Origin: Klebsiella ornithinolytica NBRC 105727 = ATCC 31898
GTDB lineage: Bacteria > Pseudomonadota > Gammaproteobacteria > Enterobacterales > Enterobacteriaceae
DNA: 64,000 nt
Assembly: GCF_001598295.1 (NCBI RefSeq)
Contig: NZ_BCYR01000009.1
Location: forward strand, 62,001 to 126,000
Direction of reading: 5' to 3'
In this document: positions 1 to 11,344 of the stretch, in pieces
Position numbering within the stretch: position 1 is the first letter of the stretch
How the letters are laid out: each line of letters opens with the position of its first letter
The notes under the pieces: model-generated
Told to the model about the DNA's origin: nothing
Database searches by the model: none
The model's input: the letters and a program-made list of their open reading frames with translations, nothing else
Position numbers and translations under genes: made by a program

Positions 1-12
1 GGGTTTACTCAT
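1..12 (-). CDS. lipA: Lipoyl synthase, first four codons only (partial)
   Basis: The complement of the first 12 bases reads ATG AGT AAA CCC, giving Met-Ser-Lys-Pro. This is how E. coli LipA begins. A GGAAC stretch 8 bases upstream could serve as ribosome-binding site. LipA is the radical-SAM enzyme that inserts two sulfurs into protein-bound octanoate to make lipoate. The call rests mainly on position, because lipA lies immediately downstream of the ybeF-type LysR gene and lipB in E. coli. The rest of the gene is outside the window. Confidence 0.75.
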
Positions 13-191
13 AGCGTGCGTGTTCCAGTTGCGAGTCACGAAGGAAAGCGAATCAATTCAAGGAAATGTTGTATTTATCAACTATTTTTGAATTAAGGAC
101 AGGCAGTATACCATTGATATGGGACAGAAAGCAGCCTACCTGTTCGGCAAATTGTAAAATAGTTGTTGTTTTATGCTTATCCTCACGTGCT

Positions 192-1151
192 TTATTGTTT
201 AAACGACTGGCAAACGACCTCGATGACCTGATTCAGCAACGGTTCCTGCGCGCTCTGCCGGTTGTAATGCAGTGCAATCTCAATGCGCTCTTCGGGTAAT
301 TGAGCGTAGTCGAGCCTTGCCAGCGACCACGTTTGCGCCAGCAGAGAAAACATTCGCTCCGGCATCAGCCCGAGCATATCGCTTTGGCTAATCAGCGCAG
401 CCTGGGCAAACAGGTTGTCGCTGCTGAAGCCACAGCGGCGTTCTCCCTGGCGTTCCTGCCGCTGCCGGTATATTGCCGGATAGCGTTGGCCCGGCGATAG
501 CTTCAGCGCAAACTCATACTGGCGGAGATTCTCTTCGGTTAACGGCCTTTGCAGCGCCGGATGTCCTTCGCGGCAATACATCACCAGCCGCTCTTCAAAC
601 AGCAGGTGATACGCGATGGTCTGGCTACTGTAGGTATCGTTGTCGATCACTAAATCGACCTGGCGTTGGTTAAGCTGACTGCTGGCATCGGTAATGGCGA
701 TGTTGTGTAACCGGATCTGGGGGAAACGCGGTTTGAGCGCGTGCGCAATCGTGGGGATGACCAGCGCCCCGATGAGAGGGGAGGTCGCGATGGTGAGGGC
801 GCGTGGCTGAGCCGCCCCGCAGGCCAGGTCAAGGGCGCTGAGGAAGGATTCCATTCCCTGGCTGATGTACTGGTGAAGATGGGTTGCGTAGGCCGTAGGC
901 CTCACCCCCTGGCCTTTACGAATAAACAGTGGGTCGGGGAATACCGCACGCAGTTTGTTAAGCGACTGGCTGATCGCCGATGGTGTAATGTTCAGCACTT
1001 TAGCGGCATTTACGATGCCCTTGTGGACATACACCGCTTCAAAAATGGTCAGCAGGTTCAGATCCACATTGCGTAGAATACGCAACACCTGGCGGTCGTG
1101 GTGCGGTTCCTGCGGTGCGGGCGACTCTGATGACGGCGTGTTATTTTCCAC
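192..1151 (-). CDS. ybeF: LysR-family transcriptional regulator, YbeF-like
   Basis: The 319-residue product is a LysR-type regulator. A winged helix-turn-helix occupies about residues 30-90, with the family pattern NAAKVLNITPSAISQSLNKL, followed by a substrate-binding domain. The conserved segment starting at NVDLNLLTIFEAVYVHKG matches E. coli YbeF closely. The first 25 or so residues (rich in Ser, Pro and Glu) and the effector domain diverge much more. The gene lies between lipA and lipB, as in E. coli. Regulators placed this way often control a neighbour, but no target or effector can be read from the sequence. About 180 bases separate it from lipA. Family assignment is firm and function is unknown. 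Confidence 0.85.
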   Translation of the reverse strand: MENNTPSSESPAPQEPHHDRQVLRILRNVDLNLLTIFEAVYVHKGIVNAAKVLNITPSAISQSLNKLRAVFPDPLFIRKGQGVRPTAYATHLHQYISQGMESFLSALDLACGAAQPRALTIATSPLIGALVIPTIAHALKPRFPQIRLHNIAITDASSQLNQRQVDLVIDNDTYSSQTIAYHLLFEERLVMYCREGHPALQRPLTEENLRQYEFALKLSPGQRYPAIYRQRQERQGERRCGFSSDNLFAQAALISQSDMLGLMPERMFSLLAQTWSLARLDYAQLPEERIEIALHYNRQSAQEPLLNQVIEVVCQSFKQ

Positions 1152-1293
1152 TCAGCGCTTCCTGTTATCGGAAATAGCGCAAGTATAGCGGCCGGCGGCA
1201 GCGTCGTGCGTGACGTTTAATTGCAAATATAATGGCTTAACTATCGATAATGCGAATGTCGCGCCCGGTGACAGGGGCGCGAGCGGGCGGGAG

Positions 1294-1938
1294 CTAAGCG
1301 GCAGCAATCATCTCGTGGGGCGGGTTGCCGAGCAGGGCCAGCAGGTTGGCAACCAGATGTGGCGCCACCATCTGCGGTTGAATATCCGGCTGCCACTGGC
1401 GCATTTGGGTCATCTCCATCCCGGCATAGCCGCAGGGGTTAATCCGCAGAAACGGCGACAGGTCCATCGCAATATTCAGCGCAAGCCCGTGAAACGAACA
1501 ACCTTTCCGGATGCGTAAACCCAGCGAACAGATTTTTTGCTCGCCGACGTAGACGCCGGGCGCATCGGCGCGTGGATGTGATTCAATCGCGTATTCCGCC
1601 AGCGTATTGACCACGGTCTGTTCCAGCAGAGTAACCAGTTCGCGCACGCCCAGTTTCCGGCGCTTGAGGTTCAACAGAACATACATCACCTGCTGCCCTG
1701 GCCCGTGGTAGGTCACCTGGCCGCCGCGATCGCTTTGAATGACCGGAATGTCCCCCGGAACCAGCACGTGTTCGGCTTTTCCCGCCTGGCCTTGAGTAAA
1801 GACCGCAGGGTGCTCTACCAGCCAGATTTCGTCCAGCGTGCTGTCGTCGCGGGTATCGGTAAATTCATGCATCGCCTGCGAGACCGGTTCGTAAGGTTGC
1901 AGGCCAAGTTGACGAATAAGGATTTTGTTATGCTGCAA
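1294..1938 (-). CDS. lipB: Octanoyl-[ACP]:protein N-octanoyltransferase
   Basis: LipB moves the octanoyl group from acyl carrier protein to the lipoyl domains of 2-oxoacid dehydrogenases and the glycine cleavage H protein. LipA then adds sulfur. The 214-residue length equals the family norm. The signature [12 protein letters not shown] lies at 71-82, and the acyl-enzyme pair is Lys135 (VGEQK) and Cys169 (RINPCG). The start is TTG, not ATG. Translation from it aligns with E. coli LipB, and GGAG lies 8 bases upstream. The gene reads towards the LysR gene and lipA, so the whole lipoylation block shares one direction. Confidence 0.97.
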   Translation of the reverse strand: MQHNKILIRQLGLQPYEPVSQAMHEFTDTRDDSTLDEIWLVEHPAVFTQGQAGKAEHVLVPGDIPVIQSDRGGQVTYHGPGQQVMYVLLNLKRRKLGVRELVTLLEQTVVNTLAEYAIESHPRADAPGVYVGEQKICSLGLRIRKGCSFHGLALNIAMDLSPFLRINPCGYAGMEMTQMRQWQPDIQPQMVAPHLVANLLALLGNPPHEMIAAA

Positions 1939-2036
1939 AACAACGTCTCCGCAGAGAGAGAAGTGACTTGAGGGGGGAGTATATCACAGCATAGCGGGGA
2001 GAGATGACCCGGCGCAGGACCGGGTCTGGGAATGGG

Positions 2037-2300
2037 TTACAGCACCATCCGGACGATATCGATATTGCCCAGCTCTTCGTACAGGGTTTCGACCTGCTCG
2101 ATATGGGTTGCGTTGATGGTGATAGAGACCGAGTGGTAGTTCCCCTTGCTGCTCGGTTTTACCTGTGGAGAGTAATCACCAGGCGCATGGCGCTGTACCA
2201 CTTCCACCACCTGATCAACCAGCTCAGGCAACGCCTGCCCCATTACTTTGTAAGTAAATGGAGTAGGGAATTCAAGCAGTTCGTTAAGTTTGGTTTTCAT
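2037..2300 (-). CDS. ybeD: DUF493 (UPF0250) family protein YbeD
   Basis: The 87-residue product is a small cytosolic alpha-beta protein of the UPF0250/DUF493 family. It is nearly identical to E. coli YbeD, differing mainly around residue 45. Its biochemical role is not established. The fold resembles small regulatory ACT-like domains. I chose the internal ATG ([11 protein letters not shown]) over an upstream in-frame start because GGAG sits five bases before it and it gives the family length. It lies between dacA and lipB with about 100 bases before lipB, and a strong terminator separates it from dacA. Confidence 0.93.
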   Translation of the reverse strand: MKTKLNELLEFPTPFTYKVMGQALPELVDQVVEVVQRHAPGDYSPQVKPSSKGNYHSVSITINATHIEQVETLYEELGNIDIVRMVL

Positions 2301-2328
2301 GTCAGCTCCGGTGTTACGACAAAAAATA

Positions 2329-2355
2329 ATAACTCCCACGAAGTGTGGGAGTTAT
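2329..2355 (-). terminator. Rho-independent terminator of dacA
   Basis: An 11-base-pair stem (ATAACTCCCAC paired with GTGGGAGTTAT) with a five-base loop is followed on the minus strand by TATTTTTT. It lies about 60 bases past the dacA stop and 29 bases before the ybeD start, so it should end the rodA-rlpA-dacA transcript. Confidence 0.85.
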
Positions 2356-2414
2356 CAGGTTACTTTGATGATTAGTATATGGGGATGTAAATCACACTTT
2401 CAAGTGTTCGATTT

Positions 2415-3614
2415 TTAACCAAACCAGTGGTGGAACATTAACTTGATGTAATCAATCATTTTTCCGAAGAAATTGCCTTCAGGAATTTCTTGCAGGACGA
2501 CCAGCGGGCGCTGATCGATCGTTTTACCGTCCAGCTGGAAGTTAATGGTGCCGACAACCTGATTTTTCTGCAGCGGGGCGTGCAGTTCGGTATTGTTCAG
2601 CACATAGCTGGCTTTCAGATCTTTCATGCGGCCACGAGGGATAGTCAGATAAACGTCTTTATCGACACCCAGCGAAGCGCGATCGCTGTCGCCAAACCAG
2701 GCTGGTTCGGAAGAGAACTCTTTCCCGGCTTTCAGCGGATTAACGGTTTCGAAGAAGCGGAAGCCCCAGGTCAGCAGCTTTTTGCTTTCGGATTCGCGGC
2801 CTTTGTAGGTGCGGCCGCCCATGACGGCGGAGATCAGACGCATCTGGCCTTCGGTCGCCGAGGCCACGAGGTTATAGCCCGCTTTATCGGTATGCCCGGT
2901 TTTAATCCCGTCGACGTTCAGGCTGTTATCCCACAGCAGACCGTTACGGTTCAGCTGACGAATGCCGTTAAAGGTGAACTCTTTTTCTTTATAGATGGTG
3001 TATTCGTTCGGTACATCGCGGATCAGCGCCTGGCCAATCAGCGCCATATCGCGCGCGGAGCTGTACTGACCGTCGGCATCGAGGCCGTGAACGGTCTGGA
3101 AGTGGCTGTTTTTCAGGCCCAGCGCATTGACGTAGCTGTTCATCAGGCTGACGAAGGCATCCTGGCTGCCGGCAACATAGTCGGCCATGGCGACGCAGGC
3201 ATCGTTACCTGACTGCAGATTGATGCCGCGGATCAGCTGAGAAACCGGAACCTGCATACCCGGCTTCAGGAACATCAGTGAAGAGCCTTTAAACACCGGG
3301 TTACCGGTTGCCCACGCATCGTTACCCACCGTAACCAGGTCGGTTTCTTTAAACTTACCCGCTTTCATGGCCTGACCGATGACGTAGCTGGTCATCATTT
3401 TGGTCAGACTCGCCGGGTCGCGGCGGGAATCGGCGTTATTCTCCGCCAGCACTTTGCCCGAATTGTAATCAATAAGAATCCAGGATTCGGCGTCAATCTG
3501 CGGCGCGCCTGGGATCATGGTTTTGAGATTCAGGTCATCGGCGTGGGCAGCGGAGGAGAGCGCTGCAACGGAGAGGGCCGTAACGAGTAAACGTGCGGTG
3601 AAAGAGGTCTTCAT
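2415..3614 (-). CDS. dacA: D-alanyl-D-alanine carboxypeptidase PBP5
   Basis: PBP5 trims the terminal D-Ala from peptidoglycan pentapeptides at the outer face of the inner membrane and helps keep rod shape. A signal peptide covers residues 1-25, ending Ala-His-Ala. The penicilloyl-serine motif SLTK is at 69-72, SGN at 135-137 and KTG at 238-240. The extreme C-terminus ([11 protein letters not shown]) is the amphipathic membrane anchor. The 399 residues compare with about 403 in E. coli, the difference lying in the signal peptide. The mature enzyme is almost identical. It follows rlpA after a 143-base gap. Confidence 0.98.
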   Translation of the reverse strand: MKTSFTARLLVTALSVAALSSAAHADDLNLKTMIPGAPQIDAESWILIDYNSGKVLAENNADSRRDPASLTKMMTSYVIGQAMKAGKFKETDLVTVGNDAWATGNPVFKGSSLMFLKPGMQVPVSQLIRGINLQSGNDACVAMADYVAGSQDAFVSLMNSYVNALGLKNSHFQTVHGLDADGQYSSARDMALIGQALIRDVPNEYTIYKEKEFTFNGIRQLNRNGLLWDNSLNVDGIKTGHTDKAGYNLVASATEGQMRLISAVMGGRTYKGRESESKKLLTWGFRFFETVNPLKAGKEFSSEPAWFGDSDRASLGVDKDVYLTIPRGRMKDLKASYVLNNTELHAPLQKNQVVGTINFQLDGKTIDQRPLVVLQEIPEGNFFGKMIDYIKLMFHHWFG

Positions 3615-3757
3615 GGTCAGAACAACGGCATCCGTGATGGAGTTAAAAAAAGTGCCTTACTATAACAAATGCTCTGTGGACCGGCATCCGACATTGCGCA
3701 TGACTTTGTTAATGACTTTTTCATGCGCATCACAGTACGGACAACGACCCTACCTGT

Positions 3758-4876
3758 TTAGTTGGCGTGAGTAATAAATGATTGCAGCTGAGCTTCGCTT
3801 TGCAGGCGCTGTTGTACCGTGCTGGCCTGCGATTTACTGGCGAATGGCCCTAGTTGAATGCGCCACACTGCGCCGTTCTGCACGACGCGGCCAGGCACGG
3901 AAAACTGCTGGCTCAGACGCTGCTGATATTGCTGCGCGCGGGCCCGATCGCTGACGGCGCCGACCTGGACGACAAAATCGCCGCTGGCGCTGGCCGAAGA
4001 GGCGGCGACAGCCGTGGTTGCCGCCGCAGCCGGCGCTGCTGGCGTGACGCTGCCTTGCACAGAACCAGGGGCGGTAACCGGCGCGCTTTGGGTGGCAGTC
4101 TGAACCGCAGGCTCGCTGCTTTCCAGTACGCCGCTATTCAGGGGCGTCGGCGCGCCGAGGAAGCCGCTGCTGTTCACCGGAGCGCCAACGTTGTCTTCCG
4201 GCTTCAGCGTGGCATTGCTGATCGGGCGAACGTCGGTTGGCGCCGTCGGTTCGCTGGAAACACCTGCGCCGCCGTCAAGATCGGGACGAGCAGGCAGCGC
4301 ATAGGTCTGTTTGGCGACGGTAGTACAGGCCATGCCCGGGCCGGAAAGCGAACCGTCCGGTGCGACGATGATCGGATCGATACGCACTTTGGTGTTGTTG
4401 GAGGTGTTCAGGCGATCGGCGGAGGCGCGAGAAAGCGAAATCACGCGATCGGTGCCGTACGGGCCGCGATCGTTAATGCGCACGACGATCATGCGGCCAT
4501 TTGCCACGTTCGTCACGCGCACGTAGCTCGGGATCGGCAGCGTCGGGTGTGCTGCGGTCAGCTGCGTCGGGTCGAAGGCTTCGCCGGATGCCGTCAGGTT
4601 GCTGTTGGGCTCCGCATCATAAATGGCGGCCAGACCGGTCTGGGTAAAGTTAGACGGATCCTGGACGATTTTATAACTTTTACCCTCGCGCTCGTAATCC
4701 TGATTCGCCGTCGCATTTGGCGTCTCATAATGCGGATCGGCGCCGCTGATTTCCACGCTTGGGCCATTACAAACGGCCGGCTGTGGAGTGCTGACCGTCT
4801 TCTGTTGAACGTCTTCACCCGAACATGCCGCCAGCAGCCCCGCTGCTATGCAAATCCCCAGCCATTGCTTACGCAT
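3758..4876 (-). CDS. rlpA: Septal ring lipoprotein / lytic transglycosylase RlpA
   Basis: This is an outer-membrane lipoprotein with a lipobox LAAC and lipidated Cys18. A double-psi beta-barrel domain covers about residues 75-175 and contains the family run VRINDRGPYGTDRVISLS. A Pro/Ala/Thr-rich linker follows. A C-terminal SPOR domain (about 296-372, starting FVVQVGAV) binds denuded glycan strands at the septum. In Pseudomonas RlpA is a lytic transglycosylase, while activity in enterics is less clear. Ten bases separate it from rodA, so it belongs to the mrdA-rodA-rlpA unit. Confidence 0.95.
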   Translation of the reverse strand: MRKQWLGICIAAGLLAACSGEDVQQKTVSTPQPAVCNGPSVEISGADPHYETPNATANQDYEREGKSYKIVQDPSNFTQTGLAAIYDAEPNSNLTASGEAFDPTQLTAAHPTLPIPSYVRVTNVANGRMIVVRINDRGPYGTDRVISLSRASADRLNTSNNTKVRIDPIIVAPDGSLSGPGMACTTVAKQTYALPARPDLDGGAGVSSEPTAPTDVRPISNATLKPEDNVGAPVNSSGFLGAPTPLNSGVLESSEPAVQTATQSAPVTAPGSVQGSVTPAAPAAAATTAVAASSASASGDFVVQVGAVSDRARAQQYQQRLSQQFSVPGRVVQNGAVWRIQLGPFASKSQASTVQQRLQSEAQLQSFITHAN

Positions 4877-4886
4877 CGCAAACCCC

Positions 4887-5999
4887 TTAAACGCTTTTCG
4901 ACAACATTTTTCTGTGGGTGTGGATCGACATCACGATACCAAACCCGGCCATCAATACGATCAGGGCTGAGCCCCCGTAGCTGACCAGCGGCAACGGTAC
5001 CCCCACCACTGGTAAAATACCACTCACCATACCAATATTTACGAAGACATAAACGAATAAAATCAACATTAAACCACCGGCCATGACGCGACCGAAGGTG
5101 GTCTGCGCCTGGGCGGCGATCCACAGCCCGCGCATGATGAGCAAAATATAGAGCGCCAGTAGAATCAGCACGCCAATCAGGCCGAGCTCTTCGGCCAGGA
5201 CCGCAAAGATAAAGTCGGTATGGCGCTCCGGCAGGAATTCAAGCTGCGACTGGGTGCCGTGCAGCCAGCCTTTGCCGCGTAATCCACCGGAGCCAATGGC
5301 GATTTTCGACTGGATAATATGATAGCCGGCACCCAGCGGATCGGTTTCCGGGTCGAGCAACATCATGACGCGCTGACGCTGATAATCATGCATCAGGAAG
5401 AACCATAAAATCGGAATAAACGCCGCAACCAGCACCACCGCCACGCCGATCAGGCGCCAGCTCAGCCCGGAAAGGAACAGCACGAACAGGCCAGACAACG
5501 CAATCAGAATCGATGTTCCGAGGTCAGGCTGGGCGGCAACCAGCAGGGTTGGCAGAAAAATCAGCACCAGCGCAATGGCGGTATTCTTCAGCGAGGGTGG
5601 GCAAACGTCGCGGTTGATAAAGCGCGCGACCATCAGCGGGACGGCGATTTTAGCAATTTCCGACGGCTGAAAGCGCACAACCCCCAGATCCAGCCAGCGC
5701 TGGGCGCCTTTGGAAATCGCGCCGAAAGCGTCAACCGCCACCAGCAAAATGATACAGAAGATATAGAGATAGGGCGCCCAGCCTTCATACACGCGCGGCG
5801 GGATTTGCGCCATCACGATCATGATCACCACGCCCATGGCGATCTGGCCTATTTTGCGCTCCATCATCCCGATGTCCTGGCCGCTGGCGCTCCAGATGAC
5901 CAGCGCGCTGTAGGTCAGCAGCGCCAGCAGAATCAGCACCATGGTCGGATCGAGATGGATTTTATCCCATAGTGATTTTTTGTTCGGATTATCGGTCAT
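4887..5999 (-). CDS. mrdB: Peptidoglycan glycosyltransferase RodA (SEDS family)
   Basis: RodA polymerises lipid II into glycan strands during cell elongation and pairs with PBP2. The 370-residue length matches E. coli RodA. Many hydrophobic segments (about ten) are visible, with the SEDS signatures [11 protein letters not shown] near the C-terminus and the run around [14 protein letters not shown]. Its start codon overlaps the mrdA stop by one base (TAATG), which suggests translational coupling of the polymerase to its partner transpeptidase. Confidence 0.98.
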   Translation of the reverse strand: MTDNPNKKSLWDKIHLDPTMVLILLALLTYSALVIWSASGQDIGMMERKIGQIAMGVVIMIVMAQIPPRVYEGWAPYLYIFCIILLVAVDAFGAISKGAQRWLDLGVVRFQPSEIAKIAVPLMVARFINRDVCPPSLKNTAIALVLIFLPTLLVAAQPDLGTSILIALSGLFVLFLSGLSWRLIGVAVVLVAAFIPILWFFLMHDYQRQRVMMLLDPETDPLGAGYHIIQSKIAIGSGGLRGKGWLHGTQSQLEFLPERHTDFIFAVLAEELGLIGVLILLALYILLIMRGLWIAAQAQTTFGRVMAGGLMLILFVYVFVNIGMVSGILPVVGVPLPLVSYGGSALIVLMAGFGIVMSIHTHRKMLSKSV

Positions 6000-7900
6000 T
6001 ATTGATCCTCACCCGCCGTGACCGCCGGGTTTTCACTCGGCAGGTTTGTGTTGTTATCACCCAGCATAATGTGGTCGAGAATCTGGCGCATAATCGTGCC
6101 GACCGCCGGGCCAGCACCGCCGTTCTCAAGAATGATGGCAACAGCAACCTGGGGATTGTTATAAGGGGCAAACGCCGTCATGAGTTTATGGTCACGCAGA
6201 CGTTCCGCGATTCGGTGCGCGTTATAGGTTTCATTGGCTTTCAGGCCAAATACCTGGGCTGTACCGGATTTCGCCGCAATTTTATAGGGCGCGCTGGCGA
6301 AGTATTTATGCGCGGTCCCGTTGCCACGGTTAGCGACGCCGAACATCCCGTCCTTGGCGATTTCCCAGAAGCCGGAATGAATGTCGCCGACCGGCGGCTC
6401 GTGCGGTTGAACCCAGGGAACCTGTTTGCCGTCTTCGACGGTGCTTTGCAGCAGATGCGGCACTTTCACCAGACCGTCGTTTATCAGGATCATCAGCGCT
6501 TTGTTCATCTGAATCGGCGTGGCGGTCCAGTAGCCCTGGCCGATTCCGACCGGGATGGTGTCACCCTGATACCAGGGCTTCTTAAAGCGTTTCAGCTTCC
6601 ATTCGCGGGTCGGCATATTCCCGGAACGCTCTTCCGACAGATCGATACCGGTATAGTGGCCGTAACCGAATTTGCTCATCCACTCAGAGAGGCGGTCGAT
6701 ACCCATATCATAAGCGACCTGATAGAAGTAGGTATCCGCAGACTCCTCGAGCGCTTTGGTCACATTCAGATGCCCGTGACCCCATTTTTTCCAGTCGCGG
6801 TAGCGCTTGTCAGAGCCCGGCAGCTGCCACCAGCCTGGGTCGAACAGGCTGGTATTGCGGGTGATGACGTTCGCGCTGAGGGCCGATACGGCGACATAAG
6901 GCTTCACCGTCGACGCCGGCGGGTAGACCCCCTGAGTCGCGCGGTTGACCAGCGGAGTATTCGGATCGTTCAGCAGGGCGGAGTAGTCTTTACTGGAGAT
7001 GCCGTCCACAAACAGGTTCGGGTCGTAGCTCGGCGTGGAGACCAGCGCGAGGATGCTGCCGGTACGCGGGTCGGTGACGACCACGGCAGCGCGGCTGCCG
7101 GCGAGCAGGGTCTCAATGTACTGCTGAAGCTTGAGATCGAGGGTCAAATAGATATCGCGCCCGGCCTGCGGCGGCACCTCTTTGAGCTGGCGAATGACGC
7201 GGCCGCGGTTGTTGACCTCAACCTCTTCATAGCCGGTCTGACCGTGCAGTACGTCTTCGTAATAGCGCTCGATTCCCAGCTTGCCAATATCATGCGTGGA
7301 GGCATAGTTGGCCAGCTTGCCCTCTTTATCCAGGCGATCGACGTCTTTATCGTTAATTTTTGAGACGTAGCCGATAACGTGGGTCAGCGCGGAATTATAG
7401 GGGTAGTAGCGGCGTTTATAGCCTTTTACTTCGACGCCGGGAAAGCGGTACTGGTTAACCGCAAAACGGGCTACCTGGACTTCGCTCAGGTTGACCTTGA
7501 CGGGAATCGAGGTGAAGCGATGGGAACGCGAGCGTTCTTTCTTGAAGTTTGCAATATCATCATCGGTCAGATCGATGACGTCGCGTAACGCATCCAGCGT
7601 CTGCTGCACGTTATCGACTTTCTCCGGCATCATCTCCAGCTGGTAGATGGTGCGGTTCAGCGCCAGCGGCGTACCGTTGCGGTCATAGATAATGCCGCGA
7701 CTGGGCGGAATGGGGACCAGCTTAATACGGTTTTCGTTGGAACGCGTTTGATAGTCGGTGTAGCGAACAATCTGCACGTTATAAAGATTGGCAACCAGTA
7801 TGCCGGTAAGCAGCAAAATCCCCAAAAAAGCGACCAGCGCCCGGCGCACGAACAGCGAGGATTCAGCCGTATAGTCGCGGAAAGAATTCTGTAATTTCAT
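5999..7900 (-). CDS. mrdA: Penicillin-binding protein 2, elongation transpeptidase
   Basis: PBP2 crosslinks peptidoglycan in the elongasome. A single membrane anchor covers about residues 19-40, followed by the pedestal domain with [10 protein letters not shown] (67-76). The transpeptidase motifs are STVK at 330-333 (catalytic Ser330), SAD at 387-389 and KSGT at 544-547. The length of 633 residues equals that of E. coli PBP2. It overlaps rodA by one base and lies 27 bases downstream of rlmH, so rsfS-rlmH-mrdA-rodA-rlpA probably form one transcription unit. Confidence 0.98.
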   Translation of the reverse strand: MKLQNSFRDYTAESSLFVRRALVAFLGILLLTGILVANLYNVQIVRYTDYQTRSNENRIKLVPIPPSRGIIYDRNGTPLALNRTIYQLEMMPEKVDNVQQTLDALRDVIDLTDDDIANFKKERSRSHRFTSIPVKVNLSEVQVARFAVNQYRFPGVEVKGYKRRYYPYNSALTHVIGYVSKINDKDVDRLDKEGKLANYASTHDIGKLGIERYYEDVLHGQTGYEEVEVNNRGRVIRQLKEVPPQAGRDIYLTLDLKLQQYIETLLAGSRAAVVVTDPRTGSILALVSTPSYDPNLFVDGISSKDYSALLNDPNTPLVNRATQGVYPPASTVKPYVAVSALSANVITRNTSLFDPGWWQLPGSDKRYRDWKKWGHGHLNVTKALEESADTYFYQVAYDMGIDRLSEWMSKFGYGHYTGIDLSEERSGNMPTREWKLKRFKKPWYQGDTIPVGIGQGYWTATPIQMNKALMILINDGLVKVPHLLQSTVEDGKQVPWVQPHEPPVGDIHSGFWEIAKDGMFGVANRGNGTAHKYFASAPYKIAAKSGTAQVFGLKANETYNAHRIAERLRDHKLMTAFAPYNNPQVAVAIILENGGAGPAVGTIMRQILDHIMLGDNNTNLPSENPAVTAGEDQ

Positions 7901-7927
7901 TCGCTGCTTAGTCTACCCTGGTCATCA

Positions 7928-8395
7928 TTATTCACGGTGGTAAGGGTGGTTGGTGGTAATGCTCCACGCACGATACAGGCTCTCAGCGACCAGTACGCGT
8001 ACCAGCGGGTGAGGCAACGTGAGGGTGGAGAGTGACCAACTCTGTTCCGCTGCTGCTTTACAAGCCGGAGAGAGCCCCTCGGGACCGCCGATAAGCAGGC
8101 TGACGTCGCGGCCATCCTGTTTCCAGCGCTCCAGCTCTCGTGCCAGCTGCGGCGTATCCCACGGTTTTCCCGGAATATCCAGGGTCACGATGCGATTTTT
8201 GCCTGCGGCTGCCAGCATCATCTCCCCTTCTTTGTCGAGGATTCGCTTGATGTCGGCATTTTTACCGCGTTTACCGGCAGGGATTTCCAGCAGCTCGAAC
8301 GGCATATCTTTTGGAAAACGGCGCAAATATTCACTAAAGCCGGTCTGAACCCAGTCCGGCATCTTGGTGCCAACGGCCACCAGCTGCAGCTTCAC
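7928..8395 (-). CDS. rlmH: 23S rRNA pseudouridine-1915 N3-methyltransferase
   Basis: RlmH is a SPOUT-class methyltransferase that methylates pseudouridine 1915 of helix 69 in assembled 70S ribosomes, using S-adenosylmethionine. The 155 residues match the family size. The SAM-binding trefoil knot is marked by LLIGGPEG at 101-107 and the C-terminal HPYHRE. Three bases separate it from the rsfS stop, indicating co-transcription with another ribosome-acting gene. Confidence 0.97.
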   Translation of the reverse strand: MKLQLVAVGTKMPDWVQTGFSEYLRRFPKDMPFELLEIPAGKRGKNADIKRILDKEGEMMLAAAGKNRIVTLDIPGKPWDTPQLARELERWKQDGRDVSLLIGGPEGLSPACKAAAEQSWSLSTLTLPHPLVRVLVAESLYRAWSITTNHPYHRE

Positions 8396-8398
8396 GCA

Positions 8399-8803
<405 letters not shown>

Positions 8804-8937
8804 TCAGCAAGCGATGGCGGCGGCTATCATCCCATCCATCGCCCGTGATTGCATCGCCATTTTTGTAAAACAATTTCTGGAAACATCGTTTAGCCGATAC
8901 GTCCAGGCTGCGGAGAATAACAGCCTGCTCTGACCTG

Positions 8938-9567
8938 TCAATGGTCTGCACGGAATTCTTCTTCCTTCTGCCAGCGCGCCTGGCTATTTAATACCCGCAG
9001 CGTGGCAAAATCAGCGTGCAGTTCGAGTTCGCTCCATGTGCCATGGGCGACAGGAAAATGCCACATGGCCTCCGCCGGCAGCTTCAGCAACAGCGCGATA
9101 AGCAGACTCAGCCCACCTTTATGGCCCACGATCAGCAGATGATCTGGCTGCGGATCGTGCGTCAGCTTCTCGGCAAACGTGCGGACGCGGTGGGCGAAAT
9201 GCTGAAAACTTTCGCCGTTGGTCGGCGCCGCATGCTGCCAGTCCGCGCACCAGGCGGCATAGTTTTCCGCGTCTTCGAGCTGTAAGTCCCGATGATGGCG
9301 CATTTCCCAGTCGCCAAAAAACATCTCGTTGAGTTCGGGGACAATCTGCCGGGGGATATGCCGTGTGCCGAGCAGCAGGTCGGCGGTGATGTGGGTGCGT
9401 TCCAGTTCGCTGCAGAGCACGCGATCGAACGTTACCGCCTGCAGCAGCTGGCCGAGCGTTCTCGCCTGCATCATGCCGCGTTCGGTTAGCGGAGTCGGGG
9501 CGTGTCCGCTGTAAAGGCCGGCAACATTGGCCTCAGTTTCACCATGTCGAACTAACCATAATTTCAC
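8938..9567 (-). CDS. cobC: Alpha-ribazole phosphatase (phosphoglycerate-mutase family)
   Basis: CobC removes phosphate from alpha-ribazole-5'-phosphate late in cobalamin loop assembly. The histidine-phosphatase signature LVRHGETEAN lies close to the N-terminus, and HLLIVGHKGGLS carries the second histidine. I chose GTG (read Met-Lys-Leu-Trp-Leu-Val-Arg-His-Gly) because the catalytic motif should begin at about residue 5. AGAAGG lies ten bases upstream, and the result is 209 residues against 203 in E. coli. Longer in-frame starts (28 residues earlier, or the ATG pair at 9591 and 9588) would add a tail not seen in the family. Confidence 0.88.
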   Translation of the reverse strand: MKLWLVRHGETEANVAGLYSGHAPTPLTERGMMQARTLGQLLQAVTFDRVLCSELERTHITADLLLGTRHIPRQIVPELNEMFFGDWEMRHHRDLQLEDAENYAAWCADWQHAAPTNGESFQHFAHRVRTFAEKLTHDPQPDHLLIVGHKGGLSLLIALLLKLPAEAMWHFPVAHGTWSELELHADFATLRVLNSQARWQKEEEFRADH

Positions 9568-9669
9568 TGAATATACGCCTTCTGACATCATCAAGGGATG
9601 AGGGAGAGTATATGCGAATCGGCGCGCTGCTATTGTATCCGGCGTCACCAACGCTGGGGCAACGGCCGG

Positions 9670-10320
9670 TTAACAGTAGAGTTTTTGCTGATGGATATAC
9701 GCCAGTACCGCGGCCGGCAGCATGTCAGCGCAGGATTCTCCGCGTTCAAGGCGCTGGCGGATAATCGTTGCCGAAATATCAAACCACGGGGTTTCCGCCA
9801 GATAGATGACCCCGGCGGGACGGCTGTGCAGCTGTTCTGCGTCGTGGGTTAAATGTTTGTCCAGCCACCGCTGATCCTCTTCCCGTTTCATCACCAGCGG
9901 GTAGCCCGGACGACGGCAAACGATCAGATGGACATTATCCAGAATCGAGGTGTAATTGTGCCAGGTCGGGAAGGTGAGCAGCGAGTCCTGACCAATAATG
10001 AACGCCAGCGGCTGGTCCGGCCCTTGTTCCTGTCGCCACTCTTCGAGCGTTTGTGCCGACCAGGACGGCGTCTGACGCCGAAGCTCGCGTTCATCGAGCA
10101 CGAACAACGGTTTATCGGCAATGGCCAGCGCCAGCATCTGTTTACGCTGGGCGCTGGTGGCTTCAGGCTGCGGGCGGTGTGGCGGAACATTGTTTGGGAC
10201 GATAATGACTTTGCCAAGACCGATCTGATTCGCCAGAACCTCGACCGGTTTGAGGTGACCATAGTGCACCGGATCGAAGGTGCCGCCGTACATTGCCTGC
10301 AACTGAGTCATATCAACCAT
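9670..10320 (-). CDS. nadD: Nicotinate-nucleotide adenylyltransferase
   Basis: NadD joins ATP and nicotinate mononucleotide to form deamido-NAD in NAD synthesis. The nucleotidyltransferase motif [11 protein letters not shown] lies near the N-terminus, and SATIIRQRL near the C-terminus is the second ATP-binding element. The chosen ATG overlaps the last codons and stop of holA by eight bases. An in-frame ATG nine bases later ([10 protein letters not shown]) is an equally plausible start, and neither has a strong ribosome-binding site. Coupling to holA translation is therefore likely. Confidence 0.95.
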   Translation of the reverse strand: MVDMTQLQAMYGGTFDPVHYGHLKPVEVLANQIGLGKVIIVPNNVPPHRPQPEATSAQRKQMLALAIADKPLFVLDERELRRQTPSWSAQTLEEWRQEQGPDQPLAFIIGQDSLLTFPTWHNYTSILDNVHLIVCRRPGYPLVMKREEDQRWLDKHLTHDAEQLHSRPAGVIYLAETPWFDISATIIRQRLERGESCADMLPAAVLAYIHQQKLYC

Positions 10321-11344
10321 CAATAAACACGTCTGCCAGCGCTTTATGGCAGAGCAACAAAGAAAGGCTCTCTAATTCCGGCCAGATGGCGCTGCCGTAA
10401 TCCTGCTTGAAGGTGAGCTCCGCTCGGGTCAGCAGAGTCACGGCCTGGCGTAACTGGTCGGTGCTGAGGCGCGCGAGCGCATCGCTTAACAGCTGTCGAC
10501 GGTTCTGCCATACCCGATGTTTATCGAACAGCGTACGCAGCGGCGTATGGGCCGACTGGCGTTTCAGGTTAACCAGCAGCAGCAGCTCGCGTTGAAGCGT
10601 GCGCAGCAGAATAGCCGGTTCGCTGCCTTCCAGCCGTAACTGCTGCAGGATATGCAGCACCCGTTTGCTTTTGCCAGCCAGCAGCGCATCCACCCAGTGA
10701 TAGGGCGTGAAGTGGGCGGCATCGTTGACCGCCTGCTCGACGCGCGGCAGCGTGAGCTTGCCATCCGGCCACAGCAGAGAGAGACGTTCCAGCGCCTGCG
10801 CCAGCGCCAGCAGGTTGCCTTCGTAGCAGTAGCACAGCAGCTGACTGGCGGCATCATCAAGATGCAAGTGGTGCTGTTTTGCCCGCGCCGCCAGCCATCG
10901 TGGCAGCTGCGCATATTCCGGCGTCTGACAGCTCACCTGAACCGCGCGGCTGGCCAGCGCGGCAACCCAGGCGGCATTTTCCTGCGCTTTGCTGAGCTTA
11001 TTACCGCGAACGATTAACAGCAGGTCGTCATGGAGCATGCTGACCAGGGTGGCAAGCTGTTCGTTAATCGCCGCGTTAGGGCCGTTTTCCGGCAGGACCA
11101 GAAGCAGCGTCTGACGGCTGGCGAACAGGCTCATGGCCTGGCTGAGTGAGAAGAGGGCGGGCCAGTCGGTGCTGGCGTCGATGGTCGCGGTATGGTGTTC
11201 GGTAAAGCCCTGGGTAGCAGCGGCTTCGCGAATCGCGTCCTGACTTTCCTGCAACAGCAACGGATCGCTACCGAGTAATAAATAGGCCGCGCGCAGCCCT
11301 TCGGTGAGCTGCGCGCGGAGTTGCTCTGGGTACAGCCGAATCAT
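10313..11344 (-). CDS. holA: DNA polymerase III delta subunit
   Basis: The delta subunit is the clamp-opening wrench of the clamp loader and binds the beta clamp. The 343 residues match the E. coli length. The N-terminal region contains [13 protein letters not shown], part of the beta-binding and AAA-like domain. It starts inside the lptE stop codon (TGATG, one shared base) and overlaps nadD, giving a tightly packed leuS-lptE-holA-nadD order on the minus strand. Confidence 0.97.
   Translation of the reverse strand: MIRLYPEQLRAQLTEGLRAAYLLLGSDPLLLQESQDAIREAAATQGFTEHHTATIDASTDWPALFSLSQAMSLFASRQTLLLVLPENGPNAAINEQLATLVSMLHDDLLLIVRGNKLSKAQENAAWVAALASRAVQVSCQTPEYAQLPRWLAARAKQHHLHLDDAASQLLCYCYEGNLLALAQALERLSLLWPDGKLTLPRVEQAVNDAAHFTPYHWVDALLAGKSKRVLHILQQLRLEGSEPAILLRTLQRELLLLVNLKRQSAHTPLRTLFDKHRVWQNRRQLLSDALARLSTDQLRQAVTLLTRAELTFKQDYGSAIWPELESLSLLLCHKALADVFIDG

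Noticed and set aside
5972-7363. 463-codon open frame antisense to mrdA
   Set aside because: It is a shadow of the PBP2 gene in a complementary frame, rich in Arg, Val and Gly, without a start signal.
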